From Simiduia litorea (lineage in GTDB: Bacteria > Pseudomonadota > Gammaproteobacteria > Pseudomonadales > Cellvibrionaceae): a stretch of DNA of 64,000 nt. The DNA is taken from the NCBI RefSeq assembly GCF_042853465.1, contig NZ_AP031497.1:4154001-4218000 (forward strand). Reading direction: 5' to 3'. How positions within the stretch are numbered: position 1 is the stretch's first letter; each line of letters opens with the position of its first letter. Below the pieces are notes generated by a model. That model searched no databases. It saw only the letters and a list, made by a program, of their open reading frames with translations, and was not told the DNA's origin. The translations under genes and the position numbers were made by a program. Positions 6,820 to 13,117 of this stretch are shown one piece after another.

Positions 6820-7112
6820 AGGCCTTTACTTGATAGTACATACATGCCGACAAAGGGGACCAAATATATTACCAACCACAAGATATAGACTGTAGGCCAA
6901 TAGTATTGATATCTGACTCGAAAAAACAGTGTACTCGCCCCTGCAACACATGAACTTAGAAAGAATGGCACCAATAGTATTAAGGCATTCCACGCCAATG
7001 TTTGGAAACAGCCTACAGGCGGCTCTCCTAAAGACGGACAGATAAACTCTAAAATATAGTTCGCAACAACGCTAAGAGACAAAAGACTTAAGTAAACGGA
7101 AGCGAATTTCAT
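6816..7112 (-). CDS. Cassette 12: three-helix membrane protein, unknown
   Basis: The 98-residue protein has predicted helices at about residues 4-22, 40-63 and 72-93. The loop after helix 1 holds two cysteines (CPSLGEPPVGC), a spacing that could form a disulfide if it faces the periplasm. I do not recognise the family. The stop TAA is supplied by the attC R'' box at 6816-6818. The Shine-Dalgarno is weak (AGAGA). Confidence 0.77.
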   Translation of the reverse strand: MKFASVYLSLLSLSVVANYILEFICPSLGEPPVGCFQTLAWNALILLVPFFLSSCVAGASTLFFRVRYQYYWPTVYILWLVIYLVPFVGMYVLSSKGL

Positions 7113-7133
7113 GAAGATCTCTATACAGCCCTA

Positions 7134-7200
7134 TAACGCCCGCAACAAACGCGAGCGGAGCGAGTCGAGGCCGATAGGCCGTTTTGGTTGCGATTGTTAT
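7134..7200 (-). other. attC site of cassette 11
   Basis: It starts TAACGCCCGCAACAAACG and ends TTGCGATTGTTAT. At 67 bp it is one of the two shortest here, and nearly identical to the attC of cassette 1 at 12442-12508. Confidence 0.92.
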
Positions 7201-7203
7201 GCA

Positions 7204-7410
7204 TTACCCGAACTTCTTGCTAAAAGCCTGTTTGCTAACTTTGCGCTCCATTTGCGTGTTGCACTTTGGGCACAAAACTCGCTTTTTACCCTCAATCTTC
7301 CATGTGTAATATGTCTTTTTGATGGACTGCCCACAAACATAGCAAGAATTAGGTGTTGCGAAATATGCCCCAACCAAAAGCAGGACACCTAGAAAGATTG
7401 CCAATTCCAT
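7204..7410 (-). CDS. Cassette 11: membrane-anchored zinc-ribbon protein
   Basis: The 68-residue protein has one N-terminal membrane helix (residues about 3-18) and two CxxC pairs (C23/C26 in CYVCG, C47/C50 in CPKC). The pairs are separated by a basic aromatic stretch, as in a small zinc ribbon, and the C-terminal tail is basic. An AAGGAG site lies about ten bases before the ATG at 7408-7410. Zinc binding is inferred from the cysteine spacing; the role is unknown. Confidence 0.78.
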   Translation of the reverse strand: MELAIFLGVLLLVGAYFATPNSCYVCGQSIKKTYYTWKIEGKKRVLCPKCNTQMERKVSKQAFSKKFG

Positions 7411-7438
7411 GAGCTCAAACTCCTTTTAACTTTTTGCA

Positions 7439-7506
7439 TAACGCCGCAAGCAGGGGCGCGCGTTAGCGCGTCCCGGCCGAAGGCCTTTACTGCCTTGCCT
7501 TGTTAT
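7439..7506 (-). other. attC site of cassette 10
   Basis: It starts TAACGCCGCAAGCAGGGG and ends GCCTTGCCTTGTTAT. The outer arms GGCAAGGC and GCCGCAAGC pair with an extrahelical base. Confidence 0.9.
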
Positions 7507-7511
7507 GAGTG

Positions 7512-7916
7512 TTATTTTGCACTATTCAGCCCATACTTGACGCTATTAACATTTTTAAACAAGCACTGATTTTTAGGGACTGGTATTGGGCTTGCTGCCG
7601 CCAAAACTGCGGGAATTGCCGAGGGCTTATCACACGTGACCACTTCGTGACCTTTGATATTTCCGCTTTCATCTACTTTGATGCGTACAGTACATTCATC
7701 GTTTGATTCTTTGCCCTCAACTTGATCCCACGCCTCTCCCAGTTTTGAGCCGACTGCGCCTAGAACTTTCGTGAACTCTTCAGCATTGCCGCAAAAGACC
7801 AAATTTTCAAATTGTTTTACTTCAGTGCCATCAGCAACTATTACCGGCGTCTTATTCTGTGTGGCTGCACAAGATGTAAGAAACACAACTGATAACATTA
7901 CTCCTAAATATTTCAT
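7512..7916 (-). CDS. Cassette 10: lipoprotein, unknown function
   Basis: The 134-residue product begins MKYLGVMLSVVFLTSC, with the lipobox cysteine at residue 16. The mature domain (VKQFENLVFCGNAEEFTKVLGAVGSKLGEAW, then ECTVRIKVDESGNIKGHEVVTC) is alpha/beta with several cysteines and resembles no family I can name. GGAGA lies five bases before the ATG at 7914-7916. A longer frame reaching 7949 would start inside the IS terminus and is rejected. The IS at 7938-9198 separates the gene from the cassette end and any upstream promoter. Confidence 0.8.
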   Translation of the reverse strand: MKYLGVMLSVVFLTSCAATQNKTPVIVADGTEVKQFENLVFCGNAEEFTKVLGAVGSKLGEAWDQVEGKESNDECTVRIKVDESGNIKGHEVVTCDKPSAIPAVLAAASPIPVPKNQCLFKNVNSVKYGLNSAK

Positions 7917-7965
7917 CGTTTCTCCGATTAGCTCTGGTGTTCCCCACAAAAAGTAGACACTCTAC

Positions 7966-8832
7966 TTATGCAGCTAAGGCTGCGGCTTCTTCAAACTCAA
8001 CGGGGCAAACGCCATCGTTAGCTGAATGTCTTCTTTTACGATTATAAAATATCTCAATGTAGGCAAATATACCCGAACGTGCAGCCTCGATCGACTGGTA
8101 ATTTTTGGCGTATATCAACTCAACCTTTAAACGGCTATAAAACGATTCCATCGCAGCGTTATCCCAGCAATTGCCTTTCCGGCTCATGCTACGCGTTATC
8201 CCCTCGGACTCAAGGTATCCTACGTACTCATTCGAACGGTATTGGGTACCACGATCAGAGTGCACAATTAAACCAGGGCTTACTTCACGGGCGTCTAAAG
8301 CCATTTTCATTGCCTTGGTAATTAAGTCAACAGTCATGTCGTCACTCAAGTGCCAGCCAACGATGCGGCGAGAATATAAATCCATAACAGTGGCTAGATA
8401 CAACCAACGTTGCTCCACCCAGATGTACGTTATATCCGTAACCCACTTCTGATTAGGCTTCTCTGCATTGAAATCTCGCCACAACAAATTGTCCGCAACA
8501 TTATTCATCGCTAATGCATGGCCACCGTAGTTAAACGCTTTGCCATTACGCGCTAACATGCCATTTTCCTGCATTATTTTTGCAATATAATTCAATGAAC
8601 AGCTGTACCCCAAAGCATTTAGCTCTTCAGTAATTCTTGGTGCGCCATAGGCTGCTTCGAACTCTTCAAAAGTAGATTTCACCAGCGATTCCATCTGTGA
8701 TTTACGTGCATCACGCTGACTAGCAGGACGAGAGAGCCAACGATAATACCCCGCTCGCGAAACGCTTAGCACCTGGCACATCAATGCAACGGGGTACAAG
8801 CCAACATGCTCCTTGATCAAGGCGTACTTCAC
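7966..8832 (-). CDS. IS3-family transposase OrfB (second element)
   Basis: The 288-residue protein has an HTH_21 domain (residues about 45-100, AYGAPRITEELNALGYSC) and then an rve/DDE core with acidic residues in VTDITYIW, HSDRGTQY and MESFYSRLKVE. It starts with GTG, overlapping the stop of orfA. Read through a -1 frameshift at A AAA AAG (complement of 8862-8868) it would be made as OrfAB, continuing in frame as KYALIKEH. All expected catalytic residues are present, so the element may be active. Confidence 0.93.
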   Translation of the reverse strand: MKYALIKEHVGLYPVALMCQVLSVSRAGYYRWLSRPASQRDARKSQMESLVKSTFEEFEAAYGAPRITEELNALGYSCSLNYIAKIMQENGMLARNGKAFNYGGHALAMNNVADNLLWRDFNAEKPNQKWVTDITYIWVEQRWLYLATVMDLYSRRIVGWHLSDDMTVDLITKAMKMALDAREVSPGLIVHSDRGTQYRSNEYVGYLESEGITRSMSRKGNCWDNAAMESFYSRLKVELIYAKNYQSIEAARSGIFAYIEIFYNRKRRHSANDGVCPVEFEEAAALAA

Positions 8833-9137
8833 TTGTGGTCGTTCGCAAAGTACGCAGCAGCCTTTTTTAGAAATTCCATCTCCTCTTGAAGGCGCTTGTT
8901 TTCACGACGAAGCTTACGCAGCTCTTCGCTTTCGTTCTTAGAGTAATCAACACCGTCAACGGAATTAAACTGCTTATCAGATAGGCGGTTAAACTGGCGT
9001 TTCCAGTTAGCTATCTGTTGTGCGCTTACGCCAAGCTCTTTGGCAACCTGTGCTTGTGTTACACCCGGTTGTTCAGATCGTTTTACAGCTTCTTTTCGAA
9101 ATTCTTCAGTGTAATGTTGGTACTTTTTGCGTGCCAT
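8829..9137 (-). CDS. IS3-family transposase OrfA (second element)
   Basis: The 102-residue HTH protein begins MARKKYQHYTEEFRKEAV. The HTH (residues about 10-50, VAKELGVSAQQIANWKRQF) is followed by a coiled coil (EELRKLRRENKRLQEEMEFLKKA) for transposase multimerisation. The start at 9135-9137 is chosen for the GAGGTG ribosome site upstream; an ATG eight codons earlier lacks one. The -1 slip site lies near the 3' end. Confidence 0.92.
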   Translation of the reverse strand: MARKKYQHYTEEFRKEAVKRSEQPGVTQAQVAKELGVSAQQIANWKRQFNRLSDKQFNSVDGVDYSKNESEELRKLRRENKRLQEEMEFLKKAAAYFANDHK

Positions 9138-9206
9138 GGGCTCACCTCTATATAGAGTCAATATAACTATACAGGGTGTCTACTGATTGTGGGTAACACG
9201 GGCTCA

Positions 9207-9300
9207 TAACGCCGCGGTAAGGGGCAGCTGGAGCAACGCGTAGGCTGTCCCGCGCAGGCCGCGCTTTTAGCGGCCGGAGTGTACTTGACCACCTTGTTAT
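9207..9300 (-). other. attC site of cassette 9
   Basis: It starts TAACGCCGCGGTAAGGGG and ends CCACCTTGTTAT. An inner GGCCGCGC/GCGGCC stem is visible. The second IS ends nine bases before it. Confidence 0.9.
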
Positions 9301-9650
9301 ACATTTGGCACCGAGATATTTGGTTTAATTTTAGGCAGAGGAAGCTCTATCTTTTCTTTAGCCTCGACTTGCTCAGTAACCGAAGCAATGCAAGAACGAT
9401 TTACCGATATATTTTTGGTGATACTAAGCACGCCATCTTCACTTAAATATATGGAGCCATTTTCAACCATACATTGATACAGCACAGTTTTTGCTTTAGC
9501 AATGTGAGTCTCGGTAAGTAACTCAGGTGCTTCGACATATTTTTCACCAACCTTTTTAAGTGGTACATATTCAACCATTTCCGTTCCAGGTAGACATGCT
9601 AATACTGGAGCAGAGAGAATAAATATGATTGTGGCAATTAGTCTATTCAT
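9297..9650 (-). CDS. Cassette 9: exported small protein, unknown function
   Basis: The 117-residue product begins MNRLIATIIFILSAPVLAC, a signal peptide that could be cut after VLA or be an atypical lipobox. The mature part has three cysteines in total (ACLPG, YQCMV, RSCIA) and a Pro/Lys-rich tail (LPLPKIKPNISVPNV). I do not recognise the family. There is no clear Shine-Dalgarno before the ATG at 9648-9650, which lies only five bases from the next attC core. The stop TAA comes from the attC R'' box. Confidence 0.75.
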   Translation of the reverse strand: MNRLIATIIFILSAPVLACLPGTEMVEYVPLKKVGEKYVEAPELLTETHIAKAKTVLYQCMVENGSIYLSEDGVLSITKNISVNRSCIASVTEQVEAKEKIELPLPKIKPNISVPNV

Positions 9651-9655
9651 TTGTA

Positions 9656-9726
9656 TAACGCCGGTGGCAAGGGCGAGCGTTAGCGAGTCCAGCAGCGATA
9701 GCTGCGAGCTTGGCCGCCCTTGTTAA
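9656..9726 (-). other. attC site of cassette 8 (family A)
   Basis: It starts TAACGCCGGTGGCAAGGG and ends GCCCTTGTTAA; a shortened variant of the family A attC (GAGCGTTAGCG in place of GAGGCGCGATTAGCGCC). Confidence 0.93.
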
Positions 9727-9952
9727 AGTTGCGATCTGCCGCGCCAACAACAGGGTACGTTGTGAAGCGCAAGCGAAACCGTAACCACTAATTTTACCCG
9801 CAAGAATGCCACACTTGATGACCTTACGGAACTCTCTAGCGGTAGGGAAATATGACTTACTAGAAGCGGCACTTTCCTTGATACCGATAGACTTGCTTAC
9901 CGCACTCTCTTTTTGAGTGGCACAATACTTAACGAAAATTCGCAGAGCACAT
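9656..9952 (-). repeat. Family A ORF-poor cassette, copy 2
   Basis: Its 226-bp body differs from copy 4 (10923-11148) at only eight positions by my alignment. One - strand frame stays open from a TAA at the cassette 5' junction through the body and into the attC. It reads ALRIFVKYCATQKES...KSIGIKESAASSKSY...KCGILAGKISGYGF..., but it has no ATG or GTG near its beginning. Six of the eight differences are synonymous in this frame. Confidence 0.9.
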
Positions 9953-10030
9953 TAACGCCGGTGGCAAGGGCGAGGCGCGATTAGCGCCGAGTCCAGCAGC
10001 GATAGCTGCGAGCTTGGCCACCCTTGTTAA
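9953..10030 (-). other. attC site of cassette 7 (family A)
   Basis: It starts TAACGCCGGTGGCAAGGG and ends CCCTTGTTAA; one insertion (GAGCTTGG) distinguishes it from the copy at 10846. Confidence 0.93.
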
Positions 10031-10139
10031 AGTTGCGATCTGCCGCGCCACCTACAAAGTAAGTTGTGGAGCGCAAGCGAAACCGTAACCACTAATTTTA
10101 CCCGCAAGAATGCCACACTTGAAGGCGTTACGGAACTAG

Positions 10140-10256
10140 CTAGCGATACTGGAAAGGTGACTTACTTGGGGCGGCACTTTCCTTGATACCGATAGACTTG
10201 AATACAGCACTTAATTTTTTAAACGGTACGAACTCGACAACAAAATCGCAGAGCAC
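10140..10256 (-). CDS. Possible 38-residue ORF in family A copy 3
   Basis: A GTG at the cassette 5' end (complement of 10254-10256) opens a 38-codon frame, VLCDFVVEFVPFKKLSAV then FKSIGIKESAAPSKSPFQYR and stop. The same C-terminal peptide, with the same stop, occurs in copy 5 with a different N-terminal part. There is no ribosome site inside the cassette. This may be a small gene expressed by read-in from upstream, or a relic. Confidence 0.25.
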   Translation of the reverse strand: MLCDFVVEFVPFKKLSAVFKSIGIKESAAPSKSPFQYR

Positions 10257-10258
10257 AT

Positions 10259-10367
10259 TAACGCCTTTGTAACGGGCGTTTTTTGTGTAGTGTAGTTTTG
10301 GGGTACAGTGGCGAAGCCACCCCAAAACGGAGCGAAGCAAAAAACGTCCTGTTGACAAACTTGTTAA
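10259..10367 (-). other. attC site of cassette 6
   Basis: It starts TAACGCCTTTGTAACGGGCG and ends CAAACTTGTTAA. Stems GTTTTTTG/CAAAAAAC and TTTTGGGGT/ACCCCAAAA extend the hairpin to 109 bp. Confidence 0.9.
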
Positions 10368-10837
10368 GCATTTTTTCCGAGTAACTTTTCAACAAGACTT
10401 CTCTTTCCTTTGCAAGCTTTTAACGCGTCTATACCCACTTTCCGGTGCAGTTTTGGAATATCTCTTTTGAGGTACTCCTCCACTGATTTAATAGCGTGTT
10501 TAGTGGGTGACTTCCAAAGGGCGTGCACCACATAAAATGCGGTGTCTTTTCGATTACTCGTTAGCCCTTTACATACCTCACCTACGTGATTTGGCAATAT
10601 AGCTTCCAACAATTCCGAAAAGCCATTCTGAACTCTCCAAATATCGTCCTGACCATCGCCATCCCAATCTTCAACTTTTTCTTTGTCAGCTGAAAGCTGA
10701 TCCAAGCGGAGCAAAACTTCACGAACCTCTTCTTCACCGCAACTGGGAGCTATGTGTACAGGAAATTTCCCATAGACTTTATCAAGAAGAGATTTCCCTT
10801 CACAAGCTTCGTCGATTAATTTTTGTAGTTTGCTCAT
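10364..10837 (-). CDS. Cassette 6: alpha-helical protein, unknown function
   Basis: The 157-residue protein is soluble and looks helical. It contains a loop of the DxDxDG kind (DWDGDGQDDIW, residues about 57-67) that could bind calcium. The C-terminal half (AFYVVHALWKSPTKHAIKSVEEYL, then DIPKLHRKVGIDALKAC) has the look of short HEAT-like helices. I cannot name a family. The TAA stop is supplied by the attC R'' box. No Shine-Dalgarno is visible before the ATG at 10835-10837, which is eight bases from the next attC core. Confidence 0.77.
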   Translation of the reverse strand: MSKLQKLIDEACEGKSLLDKVYGKFPVHIAPSCGEEEVREVLLRLDQLSADKEKVEDWDGDGQDDIWRVQNGFSELLEAILPNHVGEVCKGLTSNRKDTAFYVVHALWKSPTKHAIKSVEEYLKRDIPKLHRKVGIDALKACKGKRSLVEKLLGKNA

Positions 10838-10845
10838 TGGATGCT

Positions 10846-10922
10846 TAACGCCGGTGGCAAGGGCGAGGCGCGATTAGCGCCGAGTCCAGCAGCGATAGCT
10901 GCGACTTGGCCACCCTTGTTAA
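10846..10922 (-). other. attC site of cassette 5 (family A)
   Basis: Family A attC, apparently the same sequence as 1574-1650. Confidence 0.93.
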
Positions 10923-11148
10923 AGTTGCGATCTGCCGCGCTAACAACAGAGTACGTTGTGGAGCGCAAGCGAAACCGTAACCACTAATTTTACCCGCAAG
11001 AATGCCACACTTGATGACCTTACGGAACTCTCTAGCGGTAGGGAAATATGACTTACTAAAAGCGGCACTTTCCTTGATACCGATAGACTTGCTTACTGCA
11101 CTCTCTTTCTGAGTAGCACAGTACTTAACGAAAATTCGCAGAGCACAT
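10846..11148 (-). repeat. Family A ORF-poor cassette, copy 4
   Basis: Closest to copy 2, with the same open frame lacking a standard start. The three-prime half (KCGILAGKISGYGFACAPQRTL) is intact. Confidence 0.9.
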
Positions 11149-11226
11149 TAACGCCGGTGGCAAGGGCGAGGCGCGATTAGCGCCGAGTCCAGCAGCGATA
11201 GCTGCGCTCTTGGCCACCCTTGTTAA
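11149..11226 (-). other. attC site of cassette 4 (family A)
   Basis: Family A attC; the loop region reads GCGCTCTTGG where others read GCGACTTGG. Confidence 0.93.
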
Positions 11227-11453
11227 TGTAGTGAACTGCCGCACGACCTACAAAGCACGATGTGCAGCGTAGCGGAACCACAGCCCAGTAAATTTACCCG
11301 CAAGAATGCCACACTTGATGACCTTACGGAACTATCTAGCGATACTGGAAAGGTGACTTACTTGGAGCGGCACTTTCCTTGATACCGATAGACTTGCTTA
11401 CTGCACTCTCTTTCTGAGTGGCAAAATACTTAACGAAAATTCGCAGAGCACAT
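11149..11453 (-). repeat. Family A ORF-poor cassette, copy 5
   Basis: The 5' part matches copies 2 and 4, but the frame ends early (SPFQYR then TAG, as in copy 3) and the 3' part has diverged strongly from the other four copies. Confidence 0.9.
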
Positions 11454-11530
11454 TAACGCCGGTGGCAAGGGCGAGGCGCGATTAGCGCCGAGTCCAGCAG
11501 CGATAGCTGCGACTTGGCCGCCATTGTTAA
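11454..11530 (-). other. attC site of cassette 3 (family A type)
   Basis: A family A attC attached to a cassette that carries a real gene, so this attC type is not limited to ORF-poor cassettes. It ends GCCATTGTTAA. Confidence 0.92.
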
Positions 11531-11531
11531 A

Positions 11532-11969
11532 TTAATTAAACACATAGCTTTCATGAGGTTTTACTGACATTAATAGTGTAATAATGCCGGAATATATCAA
11601 TATTTTTGCAACGAAAACCAACGACGTTATATAGGGCATTAAAGAGAACGTTAAGCCTCCGCCTTTTACCAATGAAGTAAAAATAGGCAATACCTGTGGA
11701 ATTAAAATTACCACCGCACCAATAACGAGCAAATTGAGGCCTGGCATTGACACTGGTAGTCGTCTGTATAAATTGGATTTCTTAATAAATATCGACGCTA
11801 GCACAAAAGGAATAATAAGTCCTAAAGCCAAACCTATAGCATAGCTCAGCGATGGTGGATATTGCTTGATAGCCGACCCCAAAGGTCCCAAAAGAAAAAG
11901 CTTATTAATATAACCTGTTGGCACTACTAGCGTAAGAAACATCGTAATTCCAAATTTTAGTCTTAACAC
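11532..11969 (-). CDS. Cassette 3: four-helix membrane protein, unknown
   Basis: The 145-residue protein has predicted membrane helices at about residues 6-27, 42-62, 76-98 and 112-137, with a short basic cytoplasmic loop (FIKKSNLYRR) after the second. I do not recognise the family. The start is GTG (complement of 11967-11969), supported by an AGGAG site six bases upstream. It is the largest of the array's membrane proteins. Confidence 0.78.
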   Translation of the reverse strand: MLRLKFGITMFLTLVVPTGYINKLFLLGPLGSAIKQYPPSLSYAIGLALGLIIPFVLASIFIKKSNLYRRLPVSMPGLNLLVIGAVVILIPQVLPIFTSLVKGGGLTFSLMPYITSLVFVAKILIYSGIITLLMSVKPHESYVFN

Positions 11970-11987
11970 TTAACTCTCCTTGTAATT

Positions 11988-12066
11988 TAACGCCGCCATA
12001 AAACGCGCGACGATAGGAGCGTCGTAGGCCGCGAATTTTGCGGCCGACTTTTAATGGCCTTGTTAG
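11988..12066 (-). other. attC site of cassette 2
   Basis: It starts TAACGCCGCCATAAAACGC and ends GGCCTTGTTAG. It is nearly identical to the attC at 2587-2666. Confidence 0.92.
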
Positions 12067-12075
12067 GAGTGTTCA

Positions 12076-12432
12076 CTAATTAAACGACTCTATTTGACGG
12101 ATTAATGAATCCACCGGCATATCGAACCCTGTAATTTTCTTGCCCGATAGATTAACACCTACCATTCGACGCTTATCTTTTAGAATAGGCACAAGAATTG
12201 ATAAGAATGAATCCCAGGAAAGTTTTCTTGGCTTGAAGCCATCTAGCAGCTCCGGATTGTACTTAATAATTCTCTGAACTCTAGTTTCAGACGACCATAA
12301 TGGAAATGAAACTTTTCCGTCTTTAACGTCAAACTCTAGAGCATTGCCATCCCGGCTCTCTGCGAACCAGACTTCTCTTTTCGCCGAAACTTCTTCGTAG
12401 AATTTGTTGGCTTGTGCTCCTGCACTACTCAT
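12076..12432 (-). CDS. Cassette 2: DUF2750-family protein
   Basis: The 118-residue protein matches the DUF2750 layout: an N-terminal helix with a Phe-Tyr motif (NKFYEEV), a beta element EVWFAESRDG, FPLWSSE, and then a helix-rich part ending in VGVNLSG. It is soluble and the family's function is unknown. DUF2750 genes often stand alone in bacterial genomes. The start at 12430-12432 is chosen for the AGGAG five bases upstream. Confidence 0.83.
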   Translation of the reverse strand: MSSAGAQANKFYEEVSAKREVWFAESRDGNALEFDVKDGKVSFPLWSSETRVQRIIKYNPELLDGFKPRKLSWDSFLSILVPILKDKRRMVGVNLSGKKITGFDMPVDSLIRQIESFN

Positions 12433-12441
12433 CCGTACTCC

Positions 12442-12508
12442 TAACGCCCGCAACAAACGCGAGCGGAGCGAGTCGAGGGCGATAGCCCGTTTTGATTGCG
12501 TTTGTTAA
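12442..12508 (-). other. attC site of cassette 1
   Basis: It starts TAACGCCCGCAACAAACG and ends GCGTTTGTTAA. This is the attI-proximal attC, near-identical to that of cassette 11. Confidence 0.92.
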
Positions 12509-12517
12509 GAGTTTGCA

Positions 12518-12754
12518 TTAAACACCACCACTTTTTAATGCCAACAACCTGATTACCAAATTCTCGCCGATTTGCGCGTATTGTTGCTCACTTAAATCTA
12601 GCTCTTTCAAAGATTCTAAGTCGTAATCATGGTGCGTGAACAGAAGCTCTTTTATCCATGAAATTCTATCACCGGAATTAGACGCCACATCATCAAAGAT
12701 AAGCCTCACCGTATTCTTATCGGTCAACTCTAGATAAGAGACTACGCCTTTCAT
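12518..12754 (-). CDS. Cassette 1: small protein of unknown function, attI-proximal
   Basis: The 78-residue protein is soluble and acidic, with a beta-rich start (VVSYLELTDKNTVRLIFDDV) and a helical remainder. I do not recognise it. AGGAG lies just upstream of the ATG at 12752-12754. As the cassette next to attI it should be the one most recently captured and the best expressed from the Pc promoter. Confidence 0.8.
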   Translation of the reverse strand: MKGVVSYLELTDKNTVRLIFDDVASNSGDRISWIKELLFTHHDYDLESLKELDLSEQQYAQIGENLVIRLLALKSGGV

Positions 12755-12770
12755 CTGAACTCCTTTTGAC

Positions 12771-12840
12771 TCTTAACAGTTTTATTCTGCAGCGGCCGCT
12801 TACTTTCACATTTCCATTAATTAGAAATGGATTTTCTTAA
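12771..12840 (-). other. attI recombination region
   Basis: On the - strand the junction reads GTTAAGAG (complement of 12770-12777), matching the GTTRRRY core at which IntI joins a cassette. To the right lies the presumed attI body, including an inverted repeat TCCATT...AATGGA at 12813-12831 that could be an integrase-binding element. The outer boundary is a guess. Confidence 0.65.
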
Positions 12841-12844
12841 GCCA

Positions 12845-12873
12845 CTGATAAATTTGGAATTATTTCACGACAA
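12845..12873 (-). promoter_or_regulatory. Candidate Pc promoter driving the cassettes
   Basis: On the - strand TTGTCG (complement of 12868-12873) and TATCAG (complement of 12845-12850) are 17 bp apart, and both match four of six sigma-70 consensus bases. It points into the array from the intI side, as Pc does in other integrons. This is the best-spaced pair I found in the region, not a proven promoter. Confidence 0.35.
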
Positions 12874-13073
12874 GCACCGGCGTACCAACACATCCATGTA
12901 AAAAATGCTAATCACTGGCAGCATATATTTCATAGAATTGCTTTTACTTGTCACCGTATCTTATTGATTTTCCGTATTTTTATCACATTTCAGACATGTT
13001 TGGCCAGAAAGAAGTTAAGCCTATGCTGCTGAAAAGGGCCCGATATCGTAGATTTTTAATCCTGCGCATACTA

Positions 13074-13089
13074 CTGTATATAAATACAG
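13074..13089 (+). promoter_or_regulatory. LexA (SOS) operator upstream of intI
   Basis: CTGTATATAAATACAG matches the gammaproteobacterial LexA consensus CTGT-N8-ACAG exactly. It ends 28 bases before the intI ATG, the usual placement for SOS control of integrases. It predicts that intI is repressed by LexA and induced by single-stranded DNA. Confidence 0.9.
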
Positions 13090-13117
13090 ATCAAGTTGAT
13101 TAGTTAGGAGCATTGGC

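Larger units (their letters stand above)
7938..9198 (-). mobile_element. Second IS3-family insertion sequence, complete
   Basis: This 1261-bp element has terminal inverted repeats TGTTCCCCACAA (left) and TGTTACCCACAA (right, read inward), each followed after two or three bases by AGTAGACAC. It encodes OrfA and OrfB with a short overlap and an A AAA AAG heptamer. The flanks are CTGG and CGGG, so no perfect target duplication remains. It lies between attC 9207-9300 and the lipoprotein gene of cassette 10. It is unrelated in termini to the IS at 5033. Confidence 0.93.
9953..10258 (-). repeat. Family A ORF-poor cassette, copy 3
   Basis: It shares the family core and the attC, but its 5' 60 bases match copy 1 and not copies 2, 4 and 5. 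Two alternative 5' segments thus exist within the family, joined at a common core around KSIGIKESAA. Confidence 0.9.

Noticed and set aside
7917..7949. N-terminal extension of the cassette 10 lipoprotein into the IS
   Set aside because: It begins in the IS terminal repeat and would precede an intact lipoprotein signal.
10140..10358. 72-codon reading starting inside attC 10259-10367
   Set aside because: The first 34 codons are attC hairpin of another cassette. Only the 38-codon part within family A copy 3 is kept, at low confidence.
355..12508. attC hairpins read as Rho-independent terminators or tRNA-like genes
   Set aside because: They have paired R and L boxes with TAAC/GTTA cores, occur once per cassette and mostly lack T-runs; no tRNA arms or anticodon can be drawn.
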